From: Streptomyces sp. SUK 48
GTDB taxonomy: Bacteria; Actinomycetota; Actinomycetes; Streptomycetales; Streptomycetaceae
DNA length: 64,000 nucleotides
Assembly (NCBI RefSeq): GCF_009650765.1
Contig: NZ_CP045740.1
Location: forward strand, 4,998,001-5,062,000
Reading direction: 5' to 3'
A program made the position numbers and the translations under genes. Below, one piece after another: positions 9,101-17,072 of the stretch (positions are counted from its first letter, which is position 1; each line of letters begins with the position of its first letter). The notes beneath the pieces were generated by a model. That model was given only the letters and a program-made list of their open reading frames with translations, was not told the origin of the DNA and did not search any database.

Positions 9101-10035
9101 ACCAAGAGGTCTCCCGCGCGGTCATCCTGCCCGCCGGTACCTCGGACTCCGTCGACTCCGGCAGCAGCCGACCGGTCGAGGCCGGACCGGTGGACATCCA
9201 CACCACCGTGCCCGCCGGCTCCGACGGCCGTGTCCTGCGCCTCGCCGACAGCGCCGCCCCCGGCTGGACCGCCACCCTCGACGGCAAGCCGCTCACCCGC
9301 ACCACCGTCGACGGCTGGGCCCAGGGCTTCCGGCTCCCGGCCGCCGGCGGCCGGCTGGACGTCACCTACGACGCGCCCCTCACCCACACCGCCTGGCTGT
9401 GGGCCCAGGGCGCGCTCGCGATCGTGCTGGTCGTCCTCGCCCTGCCGGGCCGCCGCCGCGACGTGGACGACGACCTCCCCGAGGAGGAGCCGCCGCCCGC
9501 GCAGGCCCCCACGGGCGAGGGCCGCCGCGCCCGCCGGCTGCGCGCCCAGGCCGAGGAGGAGGCCGCGGGGGGAGCGCCCGTAGGGGAGACGCCCATGGGG
9601 GAGACGCCCATGGGGGAGACGCCCATGGGGGAGACGCCCATGGGGGAGATGCCCGTAGGGGAGGCCCCGGCGGCCCCTCAGGCGCCCCCCGCCCCGGCCG
9701 AGCCCCAGATCCCGCACCAGCAGCCGTACGACCCCTCCTACGACGAGTCGTACGCCACCCCCTACGCGAACACCCCGTACCCCGGTTACGGCGACGACGC
9801 CTACCAGCAGGGCGGCTACGACCCGCAGGCGTACCAGACCGACCCCTACGGCACGGCGCCGTACGACCCGTACGCCTACGGCGGCACCGCCGAGCAGCAC
9901 CAGCAGCCGTACGACCCGGCGGCGTACCAGCAGCAGGGCTACGACCCGGAGTACGACCCCGCCCAGCAGGGCTACGACCCCGCCCAGCCGCCCCACGGCA
10001 CCGGCAGTGAGCGCCCCGACGGGAGCCAGCAGTGA
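6160..10035 (+). CDS. Large membrane-anchored family 2 glycosyltransferase
   Basis: This 1291-residue protein starts at GTG after GGGGGA. Residues about 60-330 form a GT-A domain (TAVLVSHDGARWLP; HDDCAPEPDAL as the acidic metal site; MRDDVDLCWRAHLAGHRV as the acceptor/catalytic block). Residues about 480-870 contain roughly ten hydrophobic helices. A region at about 870-1080 looks extracytoplasmic, and a last helix (WAQGALAIVLVVLALPG) precedes a cytoplasmic tail with MGETP repeats and Tyr-rich YDP repeats. It probably transfers a sugar to a lipid or envelope acceptor; donor and acceptor are unknown. It overlaps the next gene by 4 bp, suggesting the two products work together. A later start at MSVHSH is possible. 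Confidence 0.85.
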   Translation: MSTAVQRTGARTSMSVHSHTAAQDPAAAAAFDPARQAPYDPAHQAAFDPARPPEFPRHVVTAVLVSHDGARWLPDAIAGLLGQERPVQHAVAADTGSADNSAQLLGEALGDAGVLHLARRTGFGQAVEEASRTVPVLTPDELPYLKRPSGWDPVTRTWRDDAYDLPELPYGEPVQWLWLLHDDCAPEPDALAQLLKVVENELELGRDDVAIVGPKLRGWYDRRQLLEVGVSIADSGRRWTGLDRREQDQGQHDHVRTVLSVSTAGMLIRRDVFEQLGGFDRRLPLMRDDVDLCWRAHLAGHRVLIAPDAVVRHAEAASRERRVVDCVGRTAASPHKVDKAGAVHTLLANTRTAALPWVMLRIVLGTLLRTVAYLVGKVPGQAVDEIRGLLGTLLRPERIIAARRSRGTPRIGKDELRALFPPPGATIRATVEQFAGNFTGTSDTDTTAGRHGGAVESGPGGDDADFLEVEQFVRLKRIARRPGPVLFLALLVISLVACRALLTGGALGGGALLPAPASAGELWSRFADAWHPVGTGGTPAAPPYLALVATLATLLFGSAGVAVTVLLVCSVPLAGCTAYFASRPLVTSRLLRAWAAVAYAFLPATTGALAGGRVGAAVLAVLLPLIARAGIAASGLTSRTGARGSWRATWAYALLLTITTAFTPIVWPVALILGLGVLVLRRADLIAHGLRLLVQLGTPLLLLAPWSLTLLPTGFFEEAGLAYGASSASALDLLGASPGGPGTMSGLLLLGVVLAALAALLRSERQLGIRTAWVVALIGLVLAVLANRSAWAGPATLVYGIALLAAAVLGADGARARVAEQSFGWRQPVAALIALAAAVGPLLLAAAWMVRGADGPVQRRDPAQVPAFVAEDSTTGDRARTLVLDSDSTAHVGYTLVRGAGARMGDAEFAAADGQNARLDKVVANLVAGSGADQADELGGFAVRYVLVHKGAPRDITRVLDATPGLARLSQQNGNALWRVDQEVSRAVILPAGTSDSVDSGSSRPVEAGPVDIHTTVPAGSDGRVLRLADSAAPGWTATLDGKPLTRTTVDGWAQGFRLPAAGGRLDVTYDAPLTHTAWLWAQGALAIVLVVLALPGRRRDVDDDLPEEEPPPAQAPTGEGRRARRLRAQAEEEAAGGAPVGETPMGETPMGETPMGETPMGEMPVGEAPAAPQAPPAPAEPQIPHQQPYDPSYDESYATPYANTPYPGYGDDAYQQGGYDPQAYQTDPYGTAPYDPYAYGGTAEQHQQPYDPAAYQQQGYDPEYDPAQQGYDPAQPPHGTGSERPDGSQQ
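9580..9669 (+). repeat. 15-bp in-frame minisatellite (MGETP repeats)
   Basis: Six units of a 15-bp sequence, ATGGGGGAGACGCCC with minor variants at both ends, encode (V/M)GETP-type repeats in the cytoplasmic tail of the glycosyltransferase. The central copies are identical, so the array is likely to vary in copy number between strains. Confidence 0.9.
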
Positions 10036-11555
10036 ACCGCACCACCCTGTCCTTGATCGCCGGCACCACCGCGCTGGCCGCCGTCACCGCGGTCGCCGCG
10101 CTGGCCACCCCGTCCGCGTCCGGCGCGCCCGCGCCCGGCGCCGCCGCCCAACTGCCCGTGCAGCGCACCGGGTTGCTGTGCCCGGCGCCCAGCGTGTCGG
10201 ACATCGCGGACACGACGTACACCTCGTTCACGCCCGTCACCCAGGGCGCGCCGAGCAGCGGCAAGGCCCAATTCCAGGCCGCCCCCGAGCAGTCGGCGGA
10301 CGGCACCGGCGACACCCAGCCGAACAAGGGCAAAGGCAAGGGCAAGAGCGGGAAGAAGTCGACCGCCGACCTGCCGGCGCTCACCCCGAAGGCGCCCGGC
10401 ACCCCGGTCGCCGGCGACACCTCCGGCGCCGACACACCCGCGCTGATCGGCACCGCGGACGGGAAGCTGGCGCCCGGCTGGACCGTGCAGGAGACCACCG
10501 AGATCGCCGCCGGCACCGGCCGCGGCCTCCAGGGCGTCACCTGCACGCCCGCGGACACCGAGTTCTGGTTCCCGGGCGCCAGCACCGCCGCGAGCCGCAC
10601 CGACTACGTCCATCTGACCAACCCGGACGACTCCGCCGCCGTCGTGGACGTCGAGCTGTACGGCAAGAACGGCGCGATCAAGTCGCCGCTGGGGGAGAAC
10701 CTCACGGTCAAGCCGCACAGCAGCGAGCCGGTCCTGCTGTCCACGCTGACCGACGAGCGGCAGGACGACCTGACCGTGCACGTCAGCGTGCGCAGTGGGC
10801 GGGTCGGCGCGACGGTGCAGGCGCTGGACGACAAGGCGGGCGGCGACTGGCTGGCCGCGGCCGCCGACCCGGCCGGCAGCCTGGTGCTGCCCGGCATCCC
10901 CAAGGACGCCACCGACGTCCGCCTGATCGCCTTCACACCCGGTGACGACGACGCCGACCTCAAGCTCCGCCTCGCCTCGCCCGACGGCCTGATCACCCCG
11001 GCGGGCAACGAGGAACTGCACGTCAAGTCCGGCATGACCACCTCGGTCGACCTCGGCCCCGTCACCCGCGGCGAGGCCGGTTCCCTGGTGCTGACCCCCA
11101 CCGACCAGTCGGTGCCGGTCGTCGCCGCGCTGCGCGTGGTCCGGGGCAAGGGCGGCAGCCAGGAGACCGCGTTCATCCCGGCCACCGCCCCCGTCGGCGC
11201 GCGCGCCACCGCGGCCGACAACAGCGCCAAGGGCACCACCCTCGCCCTGACGGCGCCCACCGCCACGGCCAAGGTCAAGGTCACCGCCTCGGCGGGCGGC
11301 GACGGCGGTACGGCGGTCAGCAAGACCTACACGATCAAGGCGGGCACCACCGAGAACATCGACGCCCCGGTCCCCTCCGGCGGCAAGGGCACCTACGCCC
11401 TGACGATCGAACCCCTCACCACCAGCCCCCTCTACGCCTCCCGCACCCTGACCTCCACCGACCCCTCCGGGTTCACGATCCAGACCCTGCCGAGCGACAA
11501 GGGCCTGGTCTCGGTCCCGAGGACGAGCGAGGATCTGTCGATCCTCCAGAAGTAG
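10032..11555 (+). CDS. Secreted DUF5719-family protein
   Basis: The 507-residue product starts with GTG in a GTGA overlap with the glycosyltransferase stop. It has a signal peptide (basic MNR, hydrophobic core to about residue 25, Ala-rich cleavage region). A Lys-rich linker KGKGKGKSGKK follows at about residues 98-108, then repeated beta-rich domains resembling those of DUF5719 proteins. It probably lies outside the membrane, with the extracytoplasmic part of its coupled neighbour. The biochemical role is unknown. Pairing of this family with the large glycosyltransferase next to whiB is a pattern I associate with actinomycetes. Confidence 0.78.
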   Translation: MNRTTLSLIAGTTALAAVTAVAALATPSASGAPAPGAAAQLPVQRTGLLCPAPSVSDIADTTYTSFTPVTQGAPSSGKAQFQAAPEQSADGTGDTQPNKGKGKGKSGKKSTADLPALTPKAPGTPVAGDTSGADTPALIGTADGKLAPGWTVQETTEIAAGTGRGLQGVTCTPADTEFWFPGASTAASRTDYVHLTNPDDSAAVVDVELYGKNGAIKSPLGENLTVKPHSSEPVLLSTLTDERQDDLTVHVSVRSGRVGATVQALDDKAGGDWLAAAADPAGSLVLPGIPKDATDVRLIAFTPGDDDADLKLRLASPDGLITPAGNEELHVKSGMTTSVDLGPVTRGEAGSLVLTPTDQSVPVVAALRVVRGKGGSQETAFIPATAPVGARATAADNSAKGTTLALTAPTATAKVKVTASAGGDGGTAVSKTYTIKAGTTENIDAPVPSGGKGTYALTIEPLTTSPLYASRTLTSTDPSGFTIQTLPSDKGLVSVPRTSEDLSILQK

Positions 11556-11610
11556 GGGGCACCCGCCTCCAGAGGCAGGGGGCGCCCGGTCCCCGTCGGC
11601 TCCTGAGCCC

Positions 11611-11640
11611 CCTGCCCTGCCCTGGCCTGGCCTGGCCTGG
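11611..11640. repeat. 5-bp CCTGS repeat between convergent genes
   Basis: Six consecutive 5-bp units (CCTGC or CCTGG) lie between the ends of the DUF5719 gene and the MarR gene. No hairpin or other function is evident. Confidence 0.7.
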
Positions 11641-11658
11641 TCGACCCTGGCCCGCCCC

Positions 11659-12117
11659 TCAGGCGAACGGGCCCTCCAGCGTGAAGCGGTGCAGCCCCCT
11701 GGCGAAGATCTCGGCCTCGCCCGGGGGCCACGCCGACAGGCTCGCCATGATGTGGGCGGCCAGCCGCGCGCGCAGCTCCGCCACGGCCCGCCGGCCCGGC
11801 TCGGTGAGGACCAGCAGCTGGGCCCGCTGGTCGGCGGGGTCCGGCTCACGCCGTACGAGACCGGCGTCCTGGAGCCGGGAGGCCCGGCGCGTGACGCCGG
11901 AGCGGTCGAGGCCCACCTCGGGCGCCAGGTCGGCCGCGCTGCACGGGCCGATCCGGGCGAGGGCGCTGAGCACCGGGTAGGTCAGTTCGTCCACCGCCTC
12001 GCCCATGCCCTCGGTCAGCTTCTGGTGCAGCCGTGCGCGGGTGGTGCGCCGCAGCAGCACACCCAGGGCGTCCGCGATCTCCTGCCCGACTTCGTTTTCC
12101 GTACGCGATGACTCCAT
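11659..12117 (-). CDS. MarR family transcriptional regulator
   Basis: The predicted 152-residue protein has the winged-helix core of MarR proteins. GPCSAADLAPEVGLDRSGVT is the helix-turn-helix, followed by the recognition helix and wing (RRASRLQDAGLVRREPDP, then RAQLLVLTEPGRRAV). I chose the ATG at 12117 because the longer frame reads through the operator region. It is divergent from a SnoaL-like gene, with two identical-arm inverted repeats between them, so autoregulation together with control of the neighbour is likely. The ligand is unknown. Confidence 0.88.
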   Translation of the reverse strand: MESSRTENEVGQEIADALGVLLRRTTRARLHQKLTEGMGEAVDELTYPVLSALARIGPCSAADLAPEVGLDRSGVTRRASRLQDAGLVRREPDPADQRAQLLVLTEPGRRAVAELRARLAAHIMASLSAWPPGEAEIFARGLHRFTLEGPFA

Positions 12118-12129
12118 GCCCGAAGAATA

Positions 12130-12146
12130 GCGTGCGCGACGCACGC
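12130..12146. promoter_or_regulatory. MarR operator 1
   Basis: This is a perfect inverted repeat, GCGTGCG-CGA-CGCACGC. It overlaps the -10-like TATTCT of the marR gene (minus strand) and the -35 region expected for the divergent gene. An identical-arm copy lies 41 bp away. Confidence 0.65.
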
Positions 12147-12155
12147 ATCCGGTGC

Positions 12156-12161
12156 TACAGT
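12156..12161 (+). promoter_or_regulatory. Putative -10 element of the SnoaL-like gene
   Basis: TACAGT lies between the two operators. Its -35 would fall inside operator 1 and the transcription start near operator 2, so occupancy of either would block transcription. Confidence 0.45.
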
Positions 12162-12170
12162 CAGGGCGAA

Positions 12171-12187
12171 GCGTGCGCGGCGCACGC
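12171..12187. promoter_or_regulatory. MarR operator 2
   Basis: This perfect inverted repeat, GCGTGCG-CGG-CGCACGC, has the same arms as operator 1 and lies 41 bp (about four helical turns) from it. It sits 29 bp upstream of the SnoaL-like start codon. Confidence 0.65.
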
Positions 12188-12215
12188 ATCTCGGATTCTT
12201 CGGAGAGGACCTGTC

Positions 12216-12608
12216 ATGACCCGTACCGGTATCGAGGCCGCCCTGACCGACCTGCTCTTCAACGGCGAGCTGACCCTCCAGGAGGCCGCCGACCGCCACT
12301 TCGCCCCGGAGTACCGCCAGCGCACGGACGGGGAGTGGGCGGACCGCGCCGAGTTCCTCGACCACATCGCCCACCTGCGCACCCTCGTCGCCGACGGACA
12401 CGTCGAGGTTCACGAGGAGCTGTACGACGGCAGCCGGTACGCCGACCGGCACACCGCGCACATCACGAAGAAGGACGGCACGAGCGTGCGGATGGAGGTC
12501 TACGTCTTCGCCGACCTGGCGGCCGACGGCCGGTTCACCCGCATCGAGGAGACCACCCTGATGCTCCAGGGCTCCAGCGCGGACCGCGACCTGGGCAGCG
12601 CCCGCTAG
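12216..12608 (+). CDS. SnoaL/NTF2-like protein
   Basis: This 130-residue protein has the alpha+beta pattern of the NTF2/SnoaL superfamily (FAPEYRQRTDGEWADRAEF early, then DRHTAHITKKDGTSVRMEVY and RFTRIEETTLML). Members are small cone-shaped enzymes or ligand binders. The activity here is unknown. A GGAGAGGA RBS precedes the ATG. It is divergent from the MarR gene and probably its target, which suggests a role in response to a small molecule. Confidence 0.72.
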   Translation: MTRTGIEAALTDLLFNGELTLQEAADRHFAPEYRQRTDGEWADRAEFLDHIAHLRTLVADGHVEVHEELYDGSRYADRHTAHITKKDGTSVRMEVYVFADLAADGRFTRIEETTLMLQGSSADRDLGSAR

Positions 12609-12711
12609 ACGCGCCCCTCACGGGGAAGGCGCGAACCCGGCGTGATCCAAACGACAGGCCCTGGGGTCTCTCCGGCAATTCCCGTCTGCCGCAGGAACTG
12701 CCAGACAGGCC

Positions 12712-13166
12712 CTAGTCCTCCCCGTACCGCGGATCCACCGTCTCCGGCGTCAGCCCGAGCAGCTCCGCGACCTGCTCCACGACCACCTCGTGGACGAGCG
12801 CCGCGCGCTCGTCCCGCCCCTTCGACCGGATCTCCACCGGTCGCCGGTACACCACCACCCGCGCCCGCCGCCCCTCCCGCGCCGGCGCGACCCCGCCGAG
12901 GGGCACGGCCTCGTCCCCCACAGGGCGTCCGGGTCCTGCCCCTCCGGGTGAGGCACCTCCAGCACCGCGAACTCCACCTCGGCGAGCTGCGGCCACCGCC
13001 GCTCCAGCCGTTCCACGGAGTCCCGCACGAGATCCGCGAACATCTCCGCCCTGCTCGCCGCCAGCGGCACCTGCGGGGGTGCGATCGGCCCCCGCATGCC
13101 CCGCCCGTGGCGATCACGGCGACGGGGCCCGGGGCCTGCGGCTCGGGGCGGTACACGGTTGTCCAT
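12712..13166 (-). pseudogene. Zincin-like (metallopeptidase family) protein, apparent frameshift
   Basis: Two overlapping frames together make one protein of about 151 residues. The upstream frame starts MDNRVPPRAAG (ATG at 13166) and runs through EMFADLVRDSVERLERRWP to DALWG. The downstream frame continues GDEAVPLGG to the end RYGED. The break falls at a run of five C (12915-12919, plus strand); a sixth base would restore DALWGDEAVPLGG. I believe the gene is intact in relatives, so a sequencing error is more likely than decay. The expected HExxH of minimal zincins reads HEVVV here, so the second zinc-binding His is absent, and peptidase activity is doubtful even if the frame is restored. Confidence 0.75.
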
Positions 13167-13460
13167 CACTGCTGAAGCGTAGTCCTCGGCCACCCCGCCC
13201 GCCCGGCCGTACGCGCCAACCGGCCATCGGCGAATTCCTGTCGCGGCGCGCGCGTTCCAGCCAAGGACCGGCTCATTTCGGCAACTGTTCCCGAACCCCT
13301 CAACTCCCCAGAACTCAAGGCAATTGACCGTTTTTGTGCCGACTCATGACCGGAAACAGTCCCTTCCGTCCGCCCGCACATCCCTCTCCGCGCAGCTCAA
13401 CAGGGCTTGTTAGCAGGGGTATGTGGGGCGTCTCACAGCACGACACGGGGGAGTGACCAG

Positions 13461-13883
13461 GTGGAGAGTCGTCGCGGCCCGCTCAAGAGTGCGGTACCGT
13501 CCAACGTCGTGAGCCCTGTACGTCGCTGTTCGCGCACCGCCTGCGGCCGACCCGCCGTCGCGACGCTGACGTACGTCTACGCCGACTCGACCGCGGTCCT
13601 CGGCCCGCTCGCCACCTACGCCGAACCCCACTGCTACGACCTGTGCGCCGAGCACTCCGAGCGCCTCACCGCGCCGCGCGGCTGGGAGGTCGTCCGTCTC
13701 CTCGACGGTTCCGCCCCCGCCCGCCCCAGCGGTGACGACCTGGAGGCGCTCGCCAACGCCGTGCGCGAGGCCGCCCGCCCCCAGGAGCGCGCGGCCGAGG
13801 CCGGCGGCGGAGCCCGCACCGCGGACCCCATGGAGGTGGCCCGCCGCGGTCATCTGCGGGTCCTGCGCTCCCCCGACAACTGA
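13461..13883 (+). CDS. DUF3499 family protein
   Basis: The predicted product is 140 residues, with GTG at 13461 after GGGGGAG; a second GTG at 13509 is also possible. The conserved core RRCSRTACGRPAVATLTYVY and HCYDLCAEHSERLTAPRGWE has paired cysteines and histidines that could bind a metal, as in a small zinc ribbon. The family is widespread and conserved beside manB in actinobacteria, but its function is not known to me. The C-terminal third is low complexity. Confidence 0.82.
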   Translation: MESRRGPLKSAVPSNVVSPVRRCSRTACGRPAVATLTYVYADSTAVLGPLATYAEPHCYDLCAEHSERLTAPRGWEVVRLLDGSAPARPSGDDLEALANAVREAARPQERAAEAGGGARTADPMEVARRGHLRVLRSPDN

Positions 13884-14044
13884 CGGCGGCCCGTAGGGGG
13901 ATGACGGACAGACCCCCGCCGGGATGTCCGCCCTCCCGCCACCTCTCCCGGTGACGAGCGCGCGCCCCGCCGGTGTCCGCACACCTCCCCCTTACCGCGG
14001 ACGGGTAGTTTGTGGGGGTCCAGAGAACTTCAGGAGGGCTGGCC

Positions 14045-15409
14045 GTGACTGCTGATCTGTCGCAGATCGTGAAGGCGTACGACGTACGCGGAGTGGTACC
14101 GGACCAGTGGGACGAAACCCTGGCCGCCCTCTTCGGTGCCGCCTTCGCGCAGGTGACGGGCGCGTCGGCGATCGTCGTCGGCCACGACATGCGGCCCTCG
14201 TCCCCCGGCCTGTCCCGCGCCTTCGCGCGCGGCGCGGCGGACCGCGGCGTGGACGTGACCGAGATCGGGCTGTGCTCCACCGACCAGCTCTACTACGCCT
14301 CGGGAGCGCTGGACCTGCCCGGCGCGATGTTCACCGCCTCGCACAACCCGGCCCAGTACAACGGCATCAAGCTGTGCCGCGCCGGCGCCGCCCCGGTCGG
14401 CCAGGACACCGGTCTCACGCAGATCCGCGAACTGGTCGAGAAGTGGCTGGAGTCGGGCGCCCCCGAGCCGGCCGCCGAGCCGGGCACCCTCACCGCGCGC
14501 GAGACGCTTAAGGACTACGCGGCACACCTGCGCGCGCTGGTCGACCTGCGCGCGATCCGCCCCCTGAAGGTCGTGGTCGACGCGGGCAACGGCATGGGCG
14601 GCCACACGGTGCCCACGGTCTTCGCCGGTCTGCCCCTGACGCTCGTGCCGATGTACTTCGAACTGGACGGCACCTTCCCGAACCACGAGGCCAACCCGCT
14701 CGACCCGGCCAACCTCGTGGACCTCCAGAAGCGGGTCCCGGCGGAGGGCGCCGACCTCGGCATCGCCTTCGACGGCGACGCCGACCGCTGCTTCGTCGTC
14801 GACGAGAACGGCGACCCGGTCTCCCCGTCCGCGATCACCGCCCTGGTCGCCGCGCGCGAACTGGCCCGCAACGGCGGCGAAGGCATGGTCATCCACAACC
14901 TGATCACCTCCCGCACGGTCCCCGAGGTCGTCCGCGAGAACGGCGGCACCCCGGTCCGCACCCGGGTCGGCCACTCCTTCATCAAGGCCGAGATGGCCCG
15001 CACCGGCGCGATCTTCGGCGGCGAGCACTCCGCGCACTACTACTTCAAGGACTTCTGGAACGCCGACACCGGCATGCTGGCCGCCCTGCACGTCCTCGCC
15101 GCCCTCGGCGGCCAGGAGGGCCCGCTGTCCTCGCTCGTCGCCCAGTACGACCGCTACACGGGCTCCGGCGAGATCAACTCCACCGTCGCCGACCAGTCCG
15201 CCCGCCTCGCCGCGATCCGCGCGGCCTACGAGGGCCGCGCCGATGTCACCCTGGACGACCTCGACGGCCTCACCGTCTCCGCCCCCGACTGGTGGTTCAA
15301 CGTCCGGCCCTCCAACACCGAGCCCCTCCTGCGCCTGAACGCCGAGGCGAAGGACGAGCCGACCATGACCAGGGTCCGTGACGAGGCCCTGGCCATCATC
15401 AGGGCCTGA
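14045..15409 (+). CDS. manB: Phosphomannomutase/phosphoglucomutase
   Basis: This 454-residue alpha-D-phosphohexomutase converts mannose-6-phosphate to mannose-1-phosphate. TASHNP holds the phosphoserine (about residue 98), DGDADR binds Mg2+ (about residue 244), GEHSAHYY is the sugar-recognition loop, and RPSNTEPLLR binds phosphate at the C-terminus. AGGAGGG lies 6 bp before the GTG start. It is followed by the Trm112-like, SIS and manA genes, an actinobacterial mannose cluster that supplies precursors for GDP-mannose and protein mannosylation. Confidence 0.93.
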   Translation: MTADLSQIVKAYDVRGVVPDQWDETLAALFGAAFAQVTGASAIVVGHDMRPSSPGLSRAFARGAADRGVDVTEIGLCSTDQLYYASGALDLPGAMFTASHNPAQYNGIKLCRAGAAPVGQDTGLTQIRELVEKWLESGAPEPAAEPGTLTARETLKDYAAHLRALVDLRAIRPLKVVVDAGNGMGGHTVPTVFAGLPLTLVPMYFELDGTFPNHEANPLDPANLVDLQKRVPAEGADLGIAFDGDADRCFVVDENGDPVSPSAITALVAARELARNGGEGMVIHNLITSRTVPEVVRENGGTPVRTRVGHSFIKAEMARTGAIFGGEHSAHYYFKDFWNADTGMLAALHVLAALGGQEGPLSSLVAQYDRYTGSGEINSTVADQSARLAAIRAAYEGRADVTLDDLDGLTVSAPDWWFNVRPSNTEPLLRLNAEAKDEPTMTRVRDEALAIIRA

Positions 15410-15529
15410 CCCCGGGCGGCTATGGCGGGCGGGGCCGGTGACGCCGTACCGCGGCCCCCGCCCCACCCTCCCCGCAGCGGTACGCTGACCAGCGGTCCGA
15501 CAAACCCCGCCCTCGAAGGGACACACCCC

Positions 15530-15700
15530 ATGCCGCTCGAAGCCGGCCTCCTGGAGATCCTCGCCTGCCCGGCCTGCCACGCCCCCCTCAAGGAGCAGGA
15601 CACCGAGCTGATCTGCACCGGCCAGGACTGCGGTCTCGCCTACCCGGTCCGCGACGGCATCCCGGTCCTCCTGGTCGACGAGGCCCGCCGCCCCGAGTGA
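15530..15700 (+). CDS. Trm112 family zinc-ribbon protein
   Basis: This 56-residue protein carries [11 protein letters not shown] and [20 protein letters not shown], the YcaR/Trm112-like fold with CxxC and C(x4)C-type cysteine pairs for zinc. Eukaryotic Trm112 activates methyltransferases; the role of bacterial homologues is largely unknown. It lies between manB and the SIS gene, all on one strand, and is likely cotranscribed. The start is preceded by GAAGGG. Confidence 0.87.
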   Translation: MPLEAGLLEILACPACHAPLKEQDTELICTGQDCGLAYPVRDGIPVLLVDEARRPE

Positions 15701-15809
15701 CGCGGCCGGGCCCGTCGTACCGGCGAGGACACCGCCGTACCGCCGAAGGCCCCCGCACCCCGTAGCGTCGTAGTCGTAGCCACTCCCCGGCCATCGGAGG
15801 CTGCCGCCC

Positions 15810-16937
15810 ATGTTGGACGAATCGCTGCTCGACAGCCCGGAGGGCCTCGCCGAGGCCGACCGCCGGGGCCTGCTGCGCGGTGCCGCCGAGGCCGGCGCCC
15901 GCGTCCGCACCGCCGCCCGGCACGCCGCCGAGGCCGGCGTCGGCAACCTCAAACCCGACGGCCGCCCCCGCGCCGTACTGATCGCGGGACCCGGCGCCGC
16001 CGCCACCCACACCGCCGACCTCCTCGGCACCCTGGCGGGGCCCGGCAGCCCCGTGGTCCGCCTCGCCCCGTCCGGTGTCGCCCCCGCCGCGGGCGCCCTG
16101 CGCTGGGAACTCCCCGGCTGGGCCGGCTCGGTCGACCTCCTCCTGATCACCACCCCGGACGGCACCGAACCCAGCCTCGCGCTCCTCGCCGACCAGGCGT
16201 ACCGCCGCGGCGTCACCGTCGTCGCCGTCGCCCCGGCCGGCACCCCGCTCGCCGAGGCCGCCGGTGCCAGCCACGCACTGTTCGTACCGATGGCGACGGC
16301 GCCCTACGACCATGAGGAACCGCTCGCCGCGTCCTCGCCCGGCGTCTTCTGGGCCCTGCTGACCCCGCTGCTCGCCCTCCTGGACCGGATCGGCCTGCTC
16401 ACCGCACCGCCCGAGGCCCTGGAGAAGGTCGCCGACCGCCTCGACCGGATCGCCGAGCGTTGCGGCCCCGCCATCGTGGCCTACAGCAACCCCGCCAAGA
16501 CCGTCGCCGCCGAACTCGCCGACGTGCTCCCGGTGGTGTGGACCGAGGGCGCCTCCGCGGGCCCCGCCGGACGCCGCTTCGCCGCCGCTCTCGCCGAACT
16601 CGCCGGCCGCCCCGCCGTCGTCGCCGAACTCCCCGAGGCGCTCGCCGCGCACGGCGCCCTGCTGGCCGGCCCCCTCGCCGCGAGCGCCGACCCGGACGAC
16701 TTCTTCCGCGACCGCGTGGAGGACGCGCCCGCGCTGCACGCGCGCGTGGTGCTGCTGCGCGACCGCCCGAGCGGTGGCCTCTCCGCCGCCCCCACCGCCC
16801 GTGACCTGGCCCTCAGCCACGACACGCCGATCAGCGAACTGGAACCCGAGGAGGGCGGCGAACTGGAGACCCTCGCGGAACTGATCGCCGTCACGGATTT
16901 CGCCGCCGTTTACCTGGCGCTCGCTTCCGGGGCCTGA
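15810..16937 (+). CDS. SIS-domain protein, phosphoglucose/phosphomannose isomerase-like
   Basis: The product has 375 residues and starts at ATG after ATCGGAGG. It contains a divergent SIS (sugar isomerase) fold: VLIAGPGAAATHTADLL at about residue 55 resembles the sugar-binding start, and AYSNPAKTVAAELADVLPVVWTEG at about 225-250 resembles the second half of bifunctional PGI/PMI enzymes. Its place between manB and manA supports a role with sugar phosphates. Several catalytic motifs are weak, so it may be regulatory or non-catalytic. Confidence 0.75.
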   Translation: MLDESLLDSPEGLAEADRRGLLRGAAEAGARVRTAARHAAEAGVGNLKPDGRPRAVLIAGPGAAATHTADLLGTLAGPGSPVVRLAPSGVAPAAGALRWELPGWAGSVDLLLITTPDGTEPSLALLADQAYRRGVTVVAVAPAGTPLAEAAGASHALFVPMATAPYDHEEPLAASSPGVFWALLTPLLALLDRIGLLTAPPEALEKVADRLDRIAERCGPAIVAYSNPAKTVAAELADVLPVVWTEGASAGPAGRRFAAALAELAGRPAVVAELPEALAAHGALLAGPLAASADPDDFFRDRVEDAPALHARVVLLRDRPSGGLSAAPTARDLALSHDTPISELEPEEGGELETLAELIAVTDFAAVYLALASGA

Positions 16938-17072
16938 TCTGGCTACGGGCCGGTCCGCACCGGCCCCGGGCCCGCCCTTCCACGGCCCGCACCCCGGCAT
17001 CGCACCCCGGCACCGCGCCCCGCGCGAGGCCCGCCGGCCGAGCAGCGCACGCACGGAAGACAGAGAAGACAC

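Noticed and set aside
6031..9996. Minus-strand open frame of 1321 codons opposite the large glycosyltransferase
   Set aside because: Its translation is Gly/Val/Arg-rich with no family resemblance, while the plus strand encodes clear glycosyltransferase motifs. It is open only because of GC codon bias.
15422..15529. N-terminal extension of the Trm112-like protein
   Set aside because: The open frame extends upstream, but the family begins at [11 protein letters not shown] and an RBS precedes that ATG.
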